DNA of 64,000 nucleotides from Hyperoplus lanceolatus (lineage: Eukaryota > Chordata > Actinopteri > Uranoscopiformes > Ammodytidae): the NCBI GenBank assembly GCA_026929865.2, contig CM049417.1, positions 18,952,501-19,016,500 of the forward strand, read 5' to 3'. Below are positions 38,480 to 51,253 of the stretch, in pieces. The translations under genes were made by a program, and so were the position numbers. Numbering within the stretch: position 1 is the first letter of the stretch; the number at the start of each line of letters is the position of its first letter. The notes below the pieces were generated by a model. That model was given only the letters and a program-made list of their open reading frames with translations, searched no databases and was not told the DNA's origin.

Positions 38480-38955
38480 TAATCACACAGGCAAGTAGAA
38501 GCTCTTGAGAAAAAGACACTTGATGCTACTACATACACACAGAGAGGTAGCTACACTGGTTTAGTATGATAACATTGGGTGAAAAACGGCTTGCTTTTCC
38601 ACTACATAGCACCAGTCCTACTCTGCTCTACTCTTGGCCAATTTCATACTGATTAAACCTAGACGTTCCCCATTTTAGTCCATTTCACATTTTAAAATAT
38701 GTATCTCATACTAAATACAGGGCATCCATCCCATGATACACACACCTTCAAAGCACCAAGGACCAAAGCAGCAACCTCAGCAGCTGCGTTCATCAAACAA
38801 TTGACCCAAGGTTTATTGATATCGGGCAGCCATCCAAAGACGTTTTTTGTTTGTTCGTGATTTGAATTGATCAACTATCTATTCGCCTTTCCTTTTTCAG
38901 GTTCACCGATTCAATTGATTCAGGGCTGCTGAGGTGTTGCCCTCTAACTTGACTC

Positions 38956-39299
38956 TGTGACAGCTCCTGGCACCTTCTGATTGGTGGGCTTCCAGGAGAT
39001 GATTGTTAATCACAAACACCCATGCTGGCTGCTCTCCTCAGCTATATAAGCTGCAGGAATCAGCCACTTAGGGCTCCCTTCCTTGATGTATGGTTTGTTT
39101 TGGTTTGGTTTAGTTAGTGCTGCTTTATACATACATTACACTCTTCACTCACACAGACACCGCACCCACTACTGATTACTGACATTCACGCACCATTTAG
39201 TAGATTACTTTAAACTTGGTTTAAATAAATTATTATTTGGTTAAACTAATTCTCTTGTGTGGTTTCCTCATTGTCCTTCCCTTGAGCCGGGATGTGACA
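38956..39299 (+). mobile_element. Solo LTR of a retroelement
   Basis: A 344-bp unit begins TGTGACAGCTCC and ends GATGTGACA (TG...CA). It is flanked by the 4-bp duplication ACTC (38952-38955 and 39300-39303). Inside on the plus strand are TATATAAG at 39043-39050 and AATAAA at 39224-39229, in the order expected of U3-R-U5. No gag or pol sequence is adjacent, so this is a solo LTR. The family (gypsy-like or endogenous retrovirus) cannot be settled from the LTR alone. Confidence 0.7.
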
Positions 39300-39392
39300 A
39301 CTCTTTACCTGTTTGAGGTGAATGCTTTCTGAATCCCAGACCTTGAGAGAGTGTAGGACTTGAACTATGATTGATCAATCCACACTCCCTAT

Positions 39393-39411
39393 GGGGGGGG
39401 GGGGGGGGGGG
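39393..39411. repeat. Poly-G run
   Basis: Nineteen consecutive G residues. Such runs are hard to sequence and the length may be inexact. Confidence 0.9.
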
Positions 39412-42400
39412 TTGTATTCTCACATTCACTTTTCATGGTTTAGGTATTTTTGAGGTGGGTTTGTTGGCTCATTGATGAAGAGGAACAAGCTGTGTATTAG
39501 ACCACGTTATGGCTATTGTCTACAAAGCTGGTTACACCGTGTCCCATGATAATTAGATTTTGCTGAGGCATTCTTCTTTGTTTCTCGCCCTACATAGGCC
39601 ATCAGTCTCCTTTTTATTGTATAACTGCAGACTACAATGGCTTAGGCAGCTTTGTGACTCACAGGTGGCAATGCAATCTATTTTTTGATGAGCTACACAG
39701 TCACTTACAACCATGCCATTATGGCAGCTGTCACTCAGTAAGCTACTAAAGTCCTTTTTTGGTTTATTTCTTTCAAGGAAGGCAAAAGTATAGCATGACT
39801 TCATGTGTGTGCATGTCATTGCCAAAGGAATCAAATCTGCACGGAAAATCCTCCACTTGTTTTGCTTCACATACTTGTTTCTTCAGGACAACACCACCCT
39901 TCTTTGTGTTTTGTCTGTTTTTATAGCTTCAAATTGGTTAACTTTGACCTTTGGTGGGTAGGGGGGGGGGACTGGAGCACAGCATGAGGCCTGCTCTCTA
40001 CATTATCACAAACATACTCAAGTGTCCGATCCTTTTTGCGGTCAATAAAGGAAAAGGGCAAACATTAATCAGGCAACCATGCCCTTTTCCTGCTGGATTA
40101 AGCGCAGTGTCACTCACACTCTGCTTTTTACCCCACTTTAGAGATCAGTTTGTATTGCCTTCCTGTCCGTTCAGCTTCTCCACCAACAGTCAAGCTTTCC
40201 ATTCTATTAGAAGTGATATACTACAGTTCATTTGATTTAGCTCTTTCAGTCGTAATATCACTCTGTTCAGGTGTGCAATCCTTGAGCTAAGGAAAGATGT
40301 GTCTGTGTGCAGTGAAATAAAACAGTGTGTGTGTCAGGCAGGTAACAAGAAGAGATGAGAGCTTCACTTTAATCCTTTCATCCTAGAAGTCTCAGAGTTA
40401 TAGTGCCATAGTGTAGTCAGAGCCAGAGCTTTGTTGTTCCCCCACAAGGTTGGCTGTTTTGTCCAGAGCCAAGAGCTTTTGACCATCTGCTCTGTGTCTG
40501 TGTTTATGGTGAGAAGGATGAGGACGCAGGACATGTTCACTTGCCAACCTTTTCTGTAGCACTGTGCTAAAAAATCCATATGGCAATTTATCGTGACATT
40601 TATTTTTGTGATATCTGTATCGACTTCTAGCTCCCAAAATCGATATTTTGAAAAAGAAAACTATTCAAAATCCGACATAGATGACTAAATTCTAGAGGCC
40701 CCTTCCAAATACAGAGCAGAATACCACAATACACCACAATATGCATCGTATCACAATGTATCGTGATATTTAATTTCTTGACACATGTATCATGATGCCT
40801 ACAGAAATTCCCTCAGCCTAAGCTGTACTTTTGTTGTACCTTTTAATAAACATATTGTAGCATGCCAACATGCTAAACTAAAATGGTGACAATGGTAAAC
40901 CTTATCGGCCTTCCTGCTAAAGGTTAGCATGCTGACAAAAGCCCTTTAGATCAAAGCGCTGCTTTCATAAGGAGGCCAGTAGCATGACTCTAGACTATTT
41001 GTCTTTTTTTGTGTATAGAAGCATTTTCAGTCAGGCAAATCATCCAGTTCTTGCCATACAAATCGGTGTGAATTTGGGGTAGCCTATTTGTTTCTAGTGC
41101 ACTGTTGCTAAGACTTGATTGTGTTTCATAATATCAAAATTTAAAAAAATATAAAGTATATCCTGATCAGTCCTTATATCAATTATACATATGGCGTAGG
41201 ACAATCCTACTTATTGAACTAACCCACGCTTACACTACTTTCTTCAGTTATTGTTTTTATCTTGCCCAGTAGTTGTACACCAAGCCACTCTTCTGCTAAC
41301 AGACACTTTTCCATTGGATTGCCATGATGTCTCCAGAACAGGCTGCAGAATCATGGTACAATTGTCAAAAACCTTTAACCAATATCTAATTGTTACCGCC
41401 ATGTCCCTTTATAGCCAAGGTTCACAGATGCTTCTTACAACGTTACAACTCCCATAGGCCATCTTGACGTGAGGTAGACTATAGGCTCAACCTGTTTTTT
41501 TTTTTGCATTTGCAGCACTTAAAGTAATTGAGTGATGGTGTGATTGACCAAAATGGTATGCAGCCCAATCAAACTTCTCACTTACATTTTGCTGAATAGC
41601 TCTATGTGAGAGGGGAAATGGGAAGTGTGCTCTTTGAGCCAATGCTGTGAACTTATCACTGCATACTTCTTTACTCCCAGTGGTGCTGCATATAACAGTT
41701 TTATACCATTTTTTTCTTTTCTTGTATTATCATAAATTCCAACACAGCATATGTCAGTTCAGTTTACTATGAACCAAGTTACCTTTGTAACATCATGACA
41801 TAAGAAAAAATACACCTTGGTGTCCAGGTGCATGCTTGGCTAGGTGTGAAAAGAGTTGACACCTAATTTGATATTAAATTACCGGCTGACGTGAGCTCAC
41901 ACAGGCTCCATATCCCACTCACACTCTTTCTTTTACACTGCTGACCTACAATGAGCCAGGAGACGTGTTAATAAGTAATGTAACCCAGTGAACTACTTGT
42001 TTGGGAATTGCAGTGATGCCATATTAAGGCGGCATTGAGCTTATATTTCACTGTTATACTGTAGGTTTACATGTACTCACATACAGAAAAGGGGAAAAAT
42101 TATCGCCCCTTGCTGTTATTTTCTTCTAAGTCCATTGTTTTACATTGCCTGGAAAATATACATATACACATATTCAAGTAGTGTGCCTATATGCATGGAA
42201 ATGACAGTTTGAGACTCTAGCATGGATATAGTAAGAATTTAAAGCCATAACTAAACTAAAAATTAAATAAAAAAACAGATGTAACAATTCATGGTTTTCC
42301 CAACCAGATATATGCTTGTGTCCAGGTTATTTTACTCACATACATTATCATAATTTCTTGGATTTTCTTTTAAGCCTGCCAAAGGCCTCTCTTTCTGCCT

Positions 42401-42710
42401 TTTTTGAAGTAGCCTGGTGCAAAAATACTGTGTTGTCGTCCTGAAGAAGCAGCAGCTATGAGTGAAGCCCTGTGTCCGTATGATCTTTAACAGGCCTCTC
42501 GCCTCTTGCACGTCCAATTTTCCCAGAATGCACCTGTTGGTTGCCGTTGGTTGCCTGGGTAACCGTGAGACCTAATGCTGTATTTCCCAGGTCACCCCCA
42601 GGTTGTCCACAAGCGCGGCGTCAGAGCTCGACTCATGGGGCTCTTTCCATGCTCTGCGGCCAAAAAGCCATCCACCAGTAATCAAAGCAAGTGGCTCCTC
42701 TAAGCCCCCT

Positions 42711-42776
42711 CTCGCTCTCTCTCTCCCTCTCTCTCTCTCTCCCTCTCTCCCTCTCCCTCTCTCCCTCTGTCTCTCT
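42711..42776. repeat. CT/CCCT-rich pyrimidine tract
   Basis: A mixed CTCTCCC tract of about 65 bp; not adjacent to a known exon. Confidence 0.9.
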
Positions 42777-43914
42777 ATTTTTTTTGTTGTTGTCAAAGAT
42801 GCATTTCTTTTCTGTGGCTTTTCTTGGTATAAGAATATAACACTGAATATAGGCTTGGCGTAACACATGATTGCTCGATTGCATGATAGGAGCCTGCCAC
42901 AACAGTCTAGTCATTTTAAGAACATCTTTTTTTCTCTCTATTTCACACAGTTTGGTTTTTTGACGGTTGAAGAAGTCAAATAATGCTTGTTTCGAATGTG
43001 TCGTTTGATGTGATCTTTATACACAGATTCAATTTATTCATGTAAATCCTTCCCCAAATGTTGCCACAGCTGAAAGAATGTTTGTGATTGTGCAGAATAT
43101 CTGAGCACCAATAGGATGCCTGATGTTAGGGAAAATGAATAGAGCTGAATCATATATTATTTGTGTGTCTACATAGATACAGTATTGTATTCTAGGCTTA
43201 TTCGATAATAAGGATGAGATCAGAATGGCTGACTATCTTATTTTCTTATAACATGTCAGTTAACATCACGTGTGTATTCAAATCATAAGCTATGTATCAG
43301 CAGGTTAATGGTGGTCTCTTTAGAAGAGGTGGCTGCTGGGACACAATAAGACCCTTGGAACAAATGAGGCGTTTAGACACTGTCTCACACTTCAGGTATA
43401 TGCAAGGCCCTGCACCAATCAGACGAGGCCAACTCAAGGTCTGGTTGGCGTGGCAACAGGGCCCAGACAGCATCTGCCATCATTATAGGCCCATTAAAAA
43501 GTTTCAAAGGTGTCAGCGGGCCCTTCTTCTCTGCCTTGGGGACATTGTGCTGGGGTCGCAGTAACACTAATTATCTCTTCTGGTTGAATTACGTGAAGAA
43601 AAGAAGATGGCATATATACTGTAGATGTTTTGTTTGGTTTTGCAAACAAAATAAAATGGTGTAACTGTAAAGAAGAAAGAAGGTAGGCTAGTGATATTAG
43701 CTCGTAAGTTTCACGTTTGTTTTCGCTCCCGCAGATCAGTTTAGGATTTCTCCAATCTACTTTGGGAGGTGCCCTGTCAAAAAAATAAATACTGGGGCCA
43801 ATCAGAGCCTGCTTTCTGACCTAACGTCCGTCCCTTATAGTGGAAGGCAGCTTCTGATTGGTTCACATAGTTGTCAATCTAGCCCTTTGAGACCAGCCAT
43901 ATCTCACAAGCTTT

Positions 43915-44112
43915 CTTTCTTTTTTATTTTATTTCAGACATATCAAAAACAATACAAAACTAAATGAAAAGCATAAAAATACAATAAACAAAATGTATGT
44001 TTAAATGACTTCACAAAAAGAAAAAAAAGAAAATTATCTGTATTGATGTGATATGCCTGAAAAGGAGCAGGAAGAAGTATACACTTATTTATTCCTACCC
44101 CTTTTCCATGGT
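43915..44112 (-). mobile_element. Possible LINE 3' tail
   Basis: An A/T-rich segment with AAAAGGAGCAGGAAGAAGTA and TTATTTATTCCTACCCCTTTT resembles a repeat tail I associate with fish LINE 3' ends on the minus strand. There is no coding sequence, so the assignment is weak. Confidence 0.35.
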
Positions 44113-44645
44113 AAAAAAATAAAAATATTTATTATATTTGCTTCTTGTAATCCATATAATCTCTATACAATCTATCTATACAATTGGCGATACTATATTT
44201 GACATTTACGATCTATACATACATACAACTTAATATTCTATGATTTTTTATTTTTTATATTTTATATATTTATAGGGGAGAGTGGCCTAAGTTGTGCAAC
44301 TTTTCACTCAAAGTGACTTTAAAGTAAGGCCTTGACAGTAAAGTCTCCAACTCAAATATGTACATATATTTCAGGGTGTTGTGCATCCCTGGCAATAAAA
44401 ACGTTGGATCTGGAATAAACTGTTAAAGAAATATAGCTTTCGGAAAAAAAGTTGTCTTGTTGCAGAACTTGCCCCCGGTGTGGTGTAAGTTGTGCGGTTG
44501 GAGAGAATACCATGGGGTGAATTGTGCCATTGATATATATCTCATAAACTGTAATGCAAGACAAATCCATTAGACAATCACTTATTTAAGGTGTATTTAA
44601 AGTAAATAAAGTAACTAGTTGACAAAGATTGAAGGACAATTTTCT

Positions 44646-44843
44646 TTAACAAGGCCTAGCAGATCTAATGGTTTTACCTGCAAAGCTCCCAATGACAAAG
44701 TCACCATCATCATCTTTCTGGCCATCTGAACTCTCATCTGTGGTGTCGTTAAGTGGAATTGAGATGTCACTCTCTTCTGAGCTACTGTAGACAATCACTT
44801 TCTTTTGGTGACCAGCGTATACACAGCCATGCCACTGGCACAA
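44646..44843 (-). pseudogene. Transposase C-terminal remnant (pogo-like?)
   Basis: A 65-codon minus-strand ORF contains an acidic serine-rich run VIYSSSEESDISIPL and then GDFVIGSFAGKTIRSA. This resembles the acidic linker and small C-terminal domain seen at the end of some fish pogo-type transposases. There is no catalytic core. The identification is tentative. Confidence 0.4.
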
Positions 44844-45145
44844 CTCTCAGAAATGTACTTTGCACTAGTTGCTCCGTGCTTGTGGAACCAACTGCCACCT
44901 GACAAATGTGATTCCCCCTACATTTCTGCCTTTAAATCAAGGCTCAAAACCCATATGTACACCCTGGTGTTTCCTCCCCATTAACTATCTTACCTCTGCA
45001 CTACTATCTGTGTTTATGTGGATGTATGGGCTTTACGTCTTTTATTTTGGTTATTGTTATTTTACCTTCATTGTTTATCTACTGAATGCACTATGTACAG
45101 CACTTTGGACAGTGCAAACTGTCATAAATGTGCTTTGCCAGAGTT
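44842..45145 (+). pseudogene. CR1/L2-like LINE C-terminus and 3' end
   Basis: The plus strand, with frameshifts, encodes YFALVAPCLWNQLPP and then AFKSRLKTHMYTL. This is the typical end of CR1/L2-group ORF2 (x-LWN-LP ... FK-LKTHL). It is followed by a short 3' UTR with TGTACAGCACTTTGG. The 5' part of the LINE is absent. Confidence 0.65.
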
Positions 45146-45598
45146 TTGGATAATAGGCATGATGCAGCAGTTAAGGGCTGACATCGTGCTAACTATATAG
45201 ACACAAAGTGTAGCATACTAAAGCACTAAAACATGTGTCAACTGTTTTCAAACTTGTCTATAAGTGTTCAGACACAATAATCAAAAAACCTTGATCATGG
45301 AAATTTTACTTTGAAAGGCAAAACACAGTTTTTTGAGCTTAAATGTGCTTATATCTTATTCCTTGTGTCTCCCTTCTTTACAGGATGAGTCAAATGGATG
45401 GCTCTTCTTAAATATGTGGTCACATTTCCAATTTCTTCCACGGTTTTCTAGAAACAAGCGGTGGCACAACTTCCAAAATGCACAACTTAGGCCACTCTCC
45501 CCTACAATGCATATATCTATATTTATATACAATCAATATATCCATATCTACATACCTATACAATCAGTATATATATCCATATATATCATATATATATA

Positions 45599-45599
<1 letters not shown>

Positions 45600-45665
<66 letters not shown>
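45600..45665. repeat. (TTA)n microsatellite
   Basis: About 65 bp of TTA repeat, preceded by TATA-rich simple sequence from 45515. Confidence 0.95.
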
Positions 45666-46103
45666 TATATTTATTTATTTATAATTTCCTTCTTACTTCT
45701 CACCCTCATCCCTGTACATTTTGAAAATCATTGCTTTGAACCTTTATTCAAAGCAATGATTATTAGTTACAGCTTATTAGTCGAAGTTAAAATTAACGAC
45801 AACAGGAACCAATCAGGTGCTGCGTTCCAGTAATGGAAGGAAAGTAAGGAGGGCCCGGTCTGACTGGAGGCTAGATATGAGATGTCATGAACCAGTCAGG
45901 GGCTGCCTCCCACTAACGGACCAAAATGTGGCAGTTTGGATAGAAGCATTAGTTTGAATAGTTAACATATATCTAGGGTTATCTAATCAGCTATTGTCGA
46001 TATTGTTAAGTTTAACAGGATATCTAAAAAAAAAAACCGTCTCATTTGCAAAGACTCTCGCCTAGCAGGTGTTTACATGTGTCTCGTTTCCTCCTCTACA
46101 CAG

Positions 46104-46228
46104 ACAGTGTTGAAGATGAGCTTGAACTGTCTGCAGTGCGCCATCGGCCCGAGGCCCTGGAACAGCTCGAAGCCCAGACACGCTTCTCTCGCAAGGAACT
46201 ACAGATCCTTTACCGCGGCTTTAAGAAT
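46104..46228 (+). CDS. kcnip4: kcnip4 shared coding exon 2
   Basis: This is the first exon common to both isoforms (125 nt, the same size as in other KCNIP genes from memory). It encodes residues 34-75 of the 229-residue form: [20 protein letters not shown] and then [15 protein letters not shown]. The RHRPEALE segment resembles KChIP4 rather than KChIP1 or KChIP2 (CHRPEGLE). The region begins the globular core that clamps the Kv4 N-terminus; the helix ending in GFKN is the first helix of EF-hand 1. The acceptor is CTCTACACAG and the donor GTAAGT. The exon completes a split Asp codon and ends on a codon boundary. Confidence 0.96.
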
Positions 46229-46315
46229 GTAAGTGACGACCAGGCATGCCATGCAGCCTCAGCATCATACATAAAATCTAGGATAACTTTTTTTTCTCTC
46301 CTGGACAACTCTGTT

Positions 46316-46317
<2 letters not shown>

Positions 46318-46359
<42 letters not shown>
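46318..46359. repeat. (CT)n microsatellite downstream of exon 2
   Basis: About 42 bp of CT repeat, 90 bp after the exon 2 donor. No gene. Confidence 0.95.
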
Positions 46360-46362
<3 letters not shown>

Positions 46363-46859
46363 AACATCAAAAACAGGGTTTCCTTTGATTTCTTTTGATT
46401 TTGACAACCTTGTATGGATGCCAGGGGTGTTGACGTGAACACACTCACTGTGAGTAGCGACTATGCTTGAGTAGCGATGACATAATAATCCAGGGAAAAA
46501 TGCTATTTTGCTGAATCATCGACATCTCGAGCTAAATGCTAAATGTCTGTCCAATAAATGCTAAATACAGAGAATTAAAACAGTCTCTGTAGTTCACTGT
46601 GCCAAGAATAATGAGGTCATCATATCCAGATCACATTGGTTGGAAGGTTACTGATGAGCAAATCAGGTCAATAGAGCAGCCGGTATGAAACAAGCTCACT
46701 TCATTGTCACCTCTTGGTGTGAGAGCGTAATGAGATGACCCAGAATTAACTCACAACCCCAAATTGTCTGGCAATAGACAAAGGAATAGCGAGAGAGTCC
46801 TTTGATAGCTGAGATGGCTAAGAACTAACCAAAGGTGCAACCACCTCTAAATGTATGAT

Positions 46860-47146
46860 GTACCTTATCAGTTGTGGATGAATTGTGTTATTTGTTTAAC
46901 CTACTAATCCTACTAATGAATGATCCTGTTTTACTTTTCTTTCTTTCTGTTTCTCCATATTTGTATAAAGCAAATGTTTCTATTGTATATCTTTGTAATT
47001 TTTATTGTAACATCAACCTGCCTAATGGACTACAGATGGAAATTAGCCCCCAGGCTACAATCTGGCATTTTTACATGTACTGCTGCTGTACATGTTCATT
47101 AATGTGCATTGTCCTGTAACAAATAAATAAATAAGATAAATAAAGC
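46860..47146 (+). mobile_element. L2-like LINE 3' UTR
   Basis: It contains GGACTACAGATGGAAATTAG, AATCTGGCATTTTTACATG and a terminal AACAAATAAATAAATAA. The same ordered motifs appear in the minus-strand tail at 55833-56100. No ORF2 remains, so it is a 5'-truncated copy. Confidence 0.7.
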
Positions 47147-47914
47147 AATTCCCATAGGATTTTTAGTTTCCTGTTGAGCGTGCACTACGCTCCGGCCAAG
47201 ACCCTGCAAAGCCTGCACATTAGTCCGCCTCCACTTGAGACACACTAAGAGGTAAAGAGTGCATTAATGGCATTTGATATGTGCCACACACTTCCGCTGA
47301 CACTCAGGGACAGAATTATGTTTATAGACAACCTCCCAATTTAATTTTTTTTTTCACATTACAGACTTAGCATTTTATTTTTAGTCATGCTAATGTCATT
47401 ACACTAGGGATGACAGTGTCTCAAAATATATCGAATTGGATTACCCTGAAATTCTGTACAGACATAGTTGAGCAATCTTATTGATTGTGGTAAAACCCCT
47501 GACTTTTTACTCTTGCACCAACATCAGGTCAACGTTTTTTCACTTCTTCGGTGGAACATTTACAAGACGGATCGGCACACTATTTTGTGAAATATCAGTC
47601 CAGTCAATTAATCCTAAATGTTTCTCTAACTATTGGATAGATGATTGATGATGAAGCAGACATTTATTTTACCCTCTTTTTAAATGGTCGCTTTAACTGC
47701 TACTAAATAGCTTTAGTCCATCACTAAGACTTTAGTGTAGCTCATTAACTGCCAGGGTCAAGCAGCTCACCTCTGCCTTGCCCCAACCCGGTGACATTAG
47801 CAGAATAAAAGGTGAGATTTTAAGGCCAGTCAGAGTAATAGAAGCATGTTCCTGAGATGACTCATGTGGCTCTTTCAACTTGTTTTCCAGGTTCCCAAAG
47901 TCATTAGCCAGCTA

Positions 47915-48048
47915 TTAAAGGTACAGTCAGTGATTCTAATGAAGGTGTGTTGTCAAAATCACTTTTAGCAGCCTAATACTGAGGGTTTTTTCATCATAAA
48001 GTGATATTGACGACAGCAATTCTCCAGAATCACTGACTCTACCTTTAA
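47915..48048. mobile_element. Palindromic MITE, 'AAAGGTGGAGTC' family, copy 3
   Basis: The ends TTAAAGGTACAGTCAGTGAT and ATCACTGACTCTACCTTTAA are complementary; the copy is short (134 bp) with little interior. Confidence 0.8.
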
Positions 48049-48099
48049 ATGCAGGTGGATGAAGTAATTTTGTCTTGACAATTTTGTCTTTACTTTAGG

Positions 48100-48890
48100 C
48101 CAACAGAATCATTCATGAGCCTGTTATAAAGGCATTAGACAGTGTAATAACAGCCTTCATGACATGCCTTAATGGAACTGGTCCAAATTGTTTCCCTTTA
48201 CTTCAGGCCAACAGTGGAAACATTCATGACAGTATAATAAAGGTCTTTTGTTAGTCTTGATATCAAAACCTTCCATAGTATGTCAGTTTAATGTAATCTT
48301 ACAACATAAATCAAAATAGTGTTTTTTTACATTTGATTATTAGGCCTACTATTGAATGTTCATATGACAGGTCATGGTTATTGGTTAATGTTCAAGTCTG
48401 GCATAACCAAGTGTATATTGATTTTCTTTATTAATTTTGTCAGGGGTTGCCCTCATTACAAAGACACGGACAAGTTATTTTGTCTTAGCTTATGTCAGCG
48501 TTGTCATTAAAAAGTTATTTGGAATGTTCTTAGCTTATGTCAGGTTGTCATTTACCAATTTATTTTTTCTTAGCTTATGTCAGGTAATGATCAGAGCTCC
48601 AAGCCCATCCCAGAGGATCAAAGCTTCTAATTCATCCAACCCAGTGTCTCCAAATTATGTTGTTCACAAAAAATTCCTCTGATTTACAATGTCAATGTGT
48701 CATCTAAACGTGACCATATTCTTTCCTGGAAATCCGACACTTTATGACAACAGTCATAACCATTCATAACCAATTCATACTGTTCATGTCAAATGTCACT
48801 GCACCAGTTGGATAGATGACACCAGTCAGAGTTATGCACAAGGCGTCTTATGACACCGTTATGTATATGACCTGTTAAATTAAAGTTTGC
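48100..48890. repeat. Diffuse TTATGTCA / CATGACA repeat region
   Basis: Variants of CATGACAGTATAATAA, TTATGACA and CTTAGCTTATGTCAG recur in both orientations. Three CTTAGCTTATGTCAG units lie near 48485, 48530 and 48570. It looks like a decayed transposon or minisatellite; I cannot define the ends. Confidence 0.5.
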
Positions 48891-50370
48891 CGGTTACCAA
48901 AACATTCCACTTACTTGCTAATGAAAGATTTGAGTGCCGTCTTCCAAATCGTAAAGGGTCGAGGCCAAAGCAGTCTCAAACTCACACAACATATCCGTAG
49001 CCATCTTTGATGTTTATTATCACGGTTTCGACGTCGCATGCACGTCACTGTCGTCATCCGGTTACGTCCTCCCCAGAGTACCATATAAAGGGCTCTGGCG
49101 CGCCCATATTAGATAGAACCAACTGAAACCATAGCCAGATTTCTGGTCTTCTTGATAAAGCTTCAAACGGAGCGTGTCCAGACCAACACGCGCAGCAAAT
49201 TTAATTTGCCAGCGCCTTTTGGCAGGTCTGGGAATGCCAGGCTACCAGATTCATGCATTTCACTTTACACTCAAAGTGTATTTGCATATTGTGTTCTACA
49301 CAATTCACAGTAAATGTGCCAAAAAGCAGACACAGAGCTCTTACAAGGGCTAAAAATTTCGGCTCGCGCGCTCGCTCGCATCTTCGGTCTCTCTGCCGAG
49401 TGTGCCCACCTAAAATTTCTACAGGCCCACCCAAATCTAACTGTCTAGAACCGGGCCTGCTTGACAGCTGACTTTTCATTCACTTGTTGCACAGGCGGTC
49501 AAAGTAGAGCTTAGTGTGACTGTGACATCCAGCAATATGTCCAACATTGACCAATAGCAAATAATTCATTGTTTCATCAATCCCTTGACCCCAGACGCAG
49601 GAGATAACACTACTGTCCTCACGTCTGGTTAAATAAATAATAAATAAAGCTTTTATTGCAGACACAGGTCCATATAACACATCATACAGTATAGAAAGGG
49701 GATACAAAACAATACATAGAAATACAGGCTATTGCACCAATGTCATCTTAGACGTGTATCTGTAGCAGCTTTTCAGAGGGCTGACTAGGACTTCAATTAT
49801 GTGGTTCTCTGACTTGTCCAGGCGACACATACAACTGGTTAAATCTGCTGGGCTGTCACAGGTCAAAATGCAGGGCTTTGCTTCAGGCATGACATTAAGA
49901 TCTCTCCCTTTCTATTCTTTTAGAGACGGTGCCTTTGTGTTCGTCTGTTCATTTGACGCATTACTTGGCTAGTCTTGCAAAGGCTTTTCACTGATTGCAT
50001 TTGTGATTTTTCATTATCATGGACAGGCAAAATGTTACAATCACATCAAATTAATGCAAACACATCTTCTGACCGCTCACTCCGTCTATTGAGATAGACA
50101 CTGAGTAAAATGGAACAGCGTGCCAAGGCAAGTGGAAAATGACATCCTCGTGTGATGTCATTCTGCACAACATAATGCTTATATTATTCAAAAATGCTCT
50201 TTTCCCAATAATTTAGCTATGATTAGAGGATGATTAAGGAATATAAAGTGAATTAAAATATGGAAAATAAGATATAGAATAAATCTGTAAATGACTGCAA
50301 GTTGAAAAGAATGTTTGATCTTCACAACCTCTGTGAAGGATGAATGTAAAATATAAGAATGTAAATTATA

Positions 50371-50713
50371 TAAAGGTGGCGTCAGTGATTCATGGGAGTG
50401 CATTTTGTGAGTGAGTATCTCCTCACTGTCCACTACCTGTCGTTACTGTGTGTGAGATGAAAATGAATTCCAGTGTTAAAACACAGCCTAGGCTCTGTAA
50501 ACTAGTACAGCATGTTGCTAGATAGGGTGGTCCCCCTTTGTTTACATACCAGTTCACAGAGCCTAGGCTGTGTATTAAAAAATGTTTTCCTTCAGCGCAG
50601 ACATAGTACAGACAGGTAGCGGATCAGGAGGAGATATTCACTGGTTTTGAGAACGTTTGTTGTCAAAAACTCTGACTGTAAGTGTTCTCTAGGATTGCTG
50701 ACTCCACCTTTAA
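50371..50713. mobile_element. Palindromic MITE, 'AAAGGTGGAGTC' family, copy 4
   Basis: The ends are TAAAGGTGGCGTCAGTGATT and GCTGACTCCACCTTTAA. Its inner palindrome, ACAGCCTAGGCTCTGTAAAC answered by TTCACAGAGCCTAGGCTGTG, is the best preserved of the family. Confidence 0.85.
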
Positions 50714-51176
50714 TATCATTAACGTTGTCATTTATCGTTGTCATTACATTACTACTGTAGATAATTGATTTCCCACAAGCTCATTATTAATGACTTATGC
50801 AAATACAATACAGTACTGGTACTGACTTTTAGCTTAGCGATATCATAGTTTATCCTTGTGGGACTTTTAGGCTGTTCAGACATCAAACGAGTGAATCCCA
50901 CCGAACTTTAAATTGAATCACAGATTACATGGCTTCACTCTCCAATGACCTAAAGAGGCTGATAAAATGAGACCATAACGTGCAATCAGATGAATTCTGC
51001 TCTCAGCGTGAGTCAGACTATCTCACAAAGTTTTAACCGACCTTCACTTTTCCTTCTGAGAATGAGTTAGCGAGGTTAGAAGAAGAAGCTGACTTGGAAC
51101 ACCGCCATTTTATATATTACTGTCACAATTCATCAGTGTGTTGTTAGTGTTGACAGCTTTAATTGCACACCTGTGT

Positions 51177-51178
<2 letters not shown>

Positions 51179-51250
<72 letters not shown>
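51179..51250. repeat. (AC)n microsatellite
   Basis: 72 bp of uninterrupted AC repeat. Confidence 0.97.

Positions 51251-51253
<3 letters not shown>

Larger units (their letters stand above)
44275..45502. mobile_element. Pogo-like (Tc1/mariner superfamily) element with nested LINE piece
   Basis: TA lies on both sides (44273-44274 and 45503-45504). The ends GGGGAGAGTGGCCTAAGTTG and CAACTTAGGCCACTCTCCCC are perfect complements. A minus-strand transposase remnant lies at 44646-44843 and a plus-strand LINE fragment at about 44842-45145 is nested inside. TA duplication fits pogo/Tigger; the superfamily assignment is inference. Confidence 0.8.
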
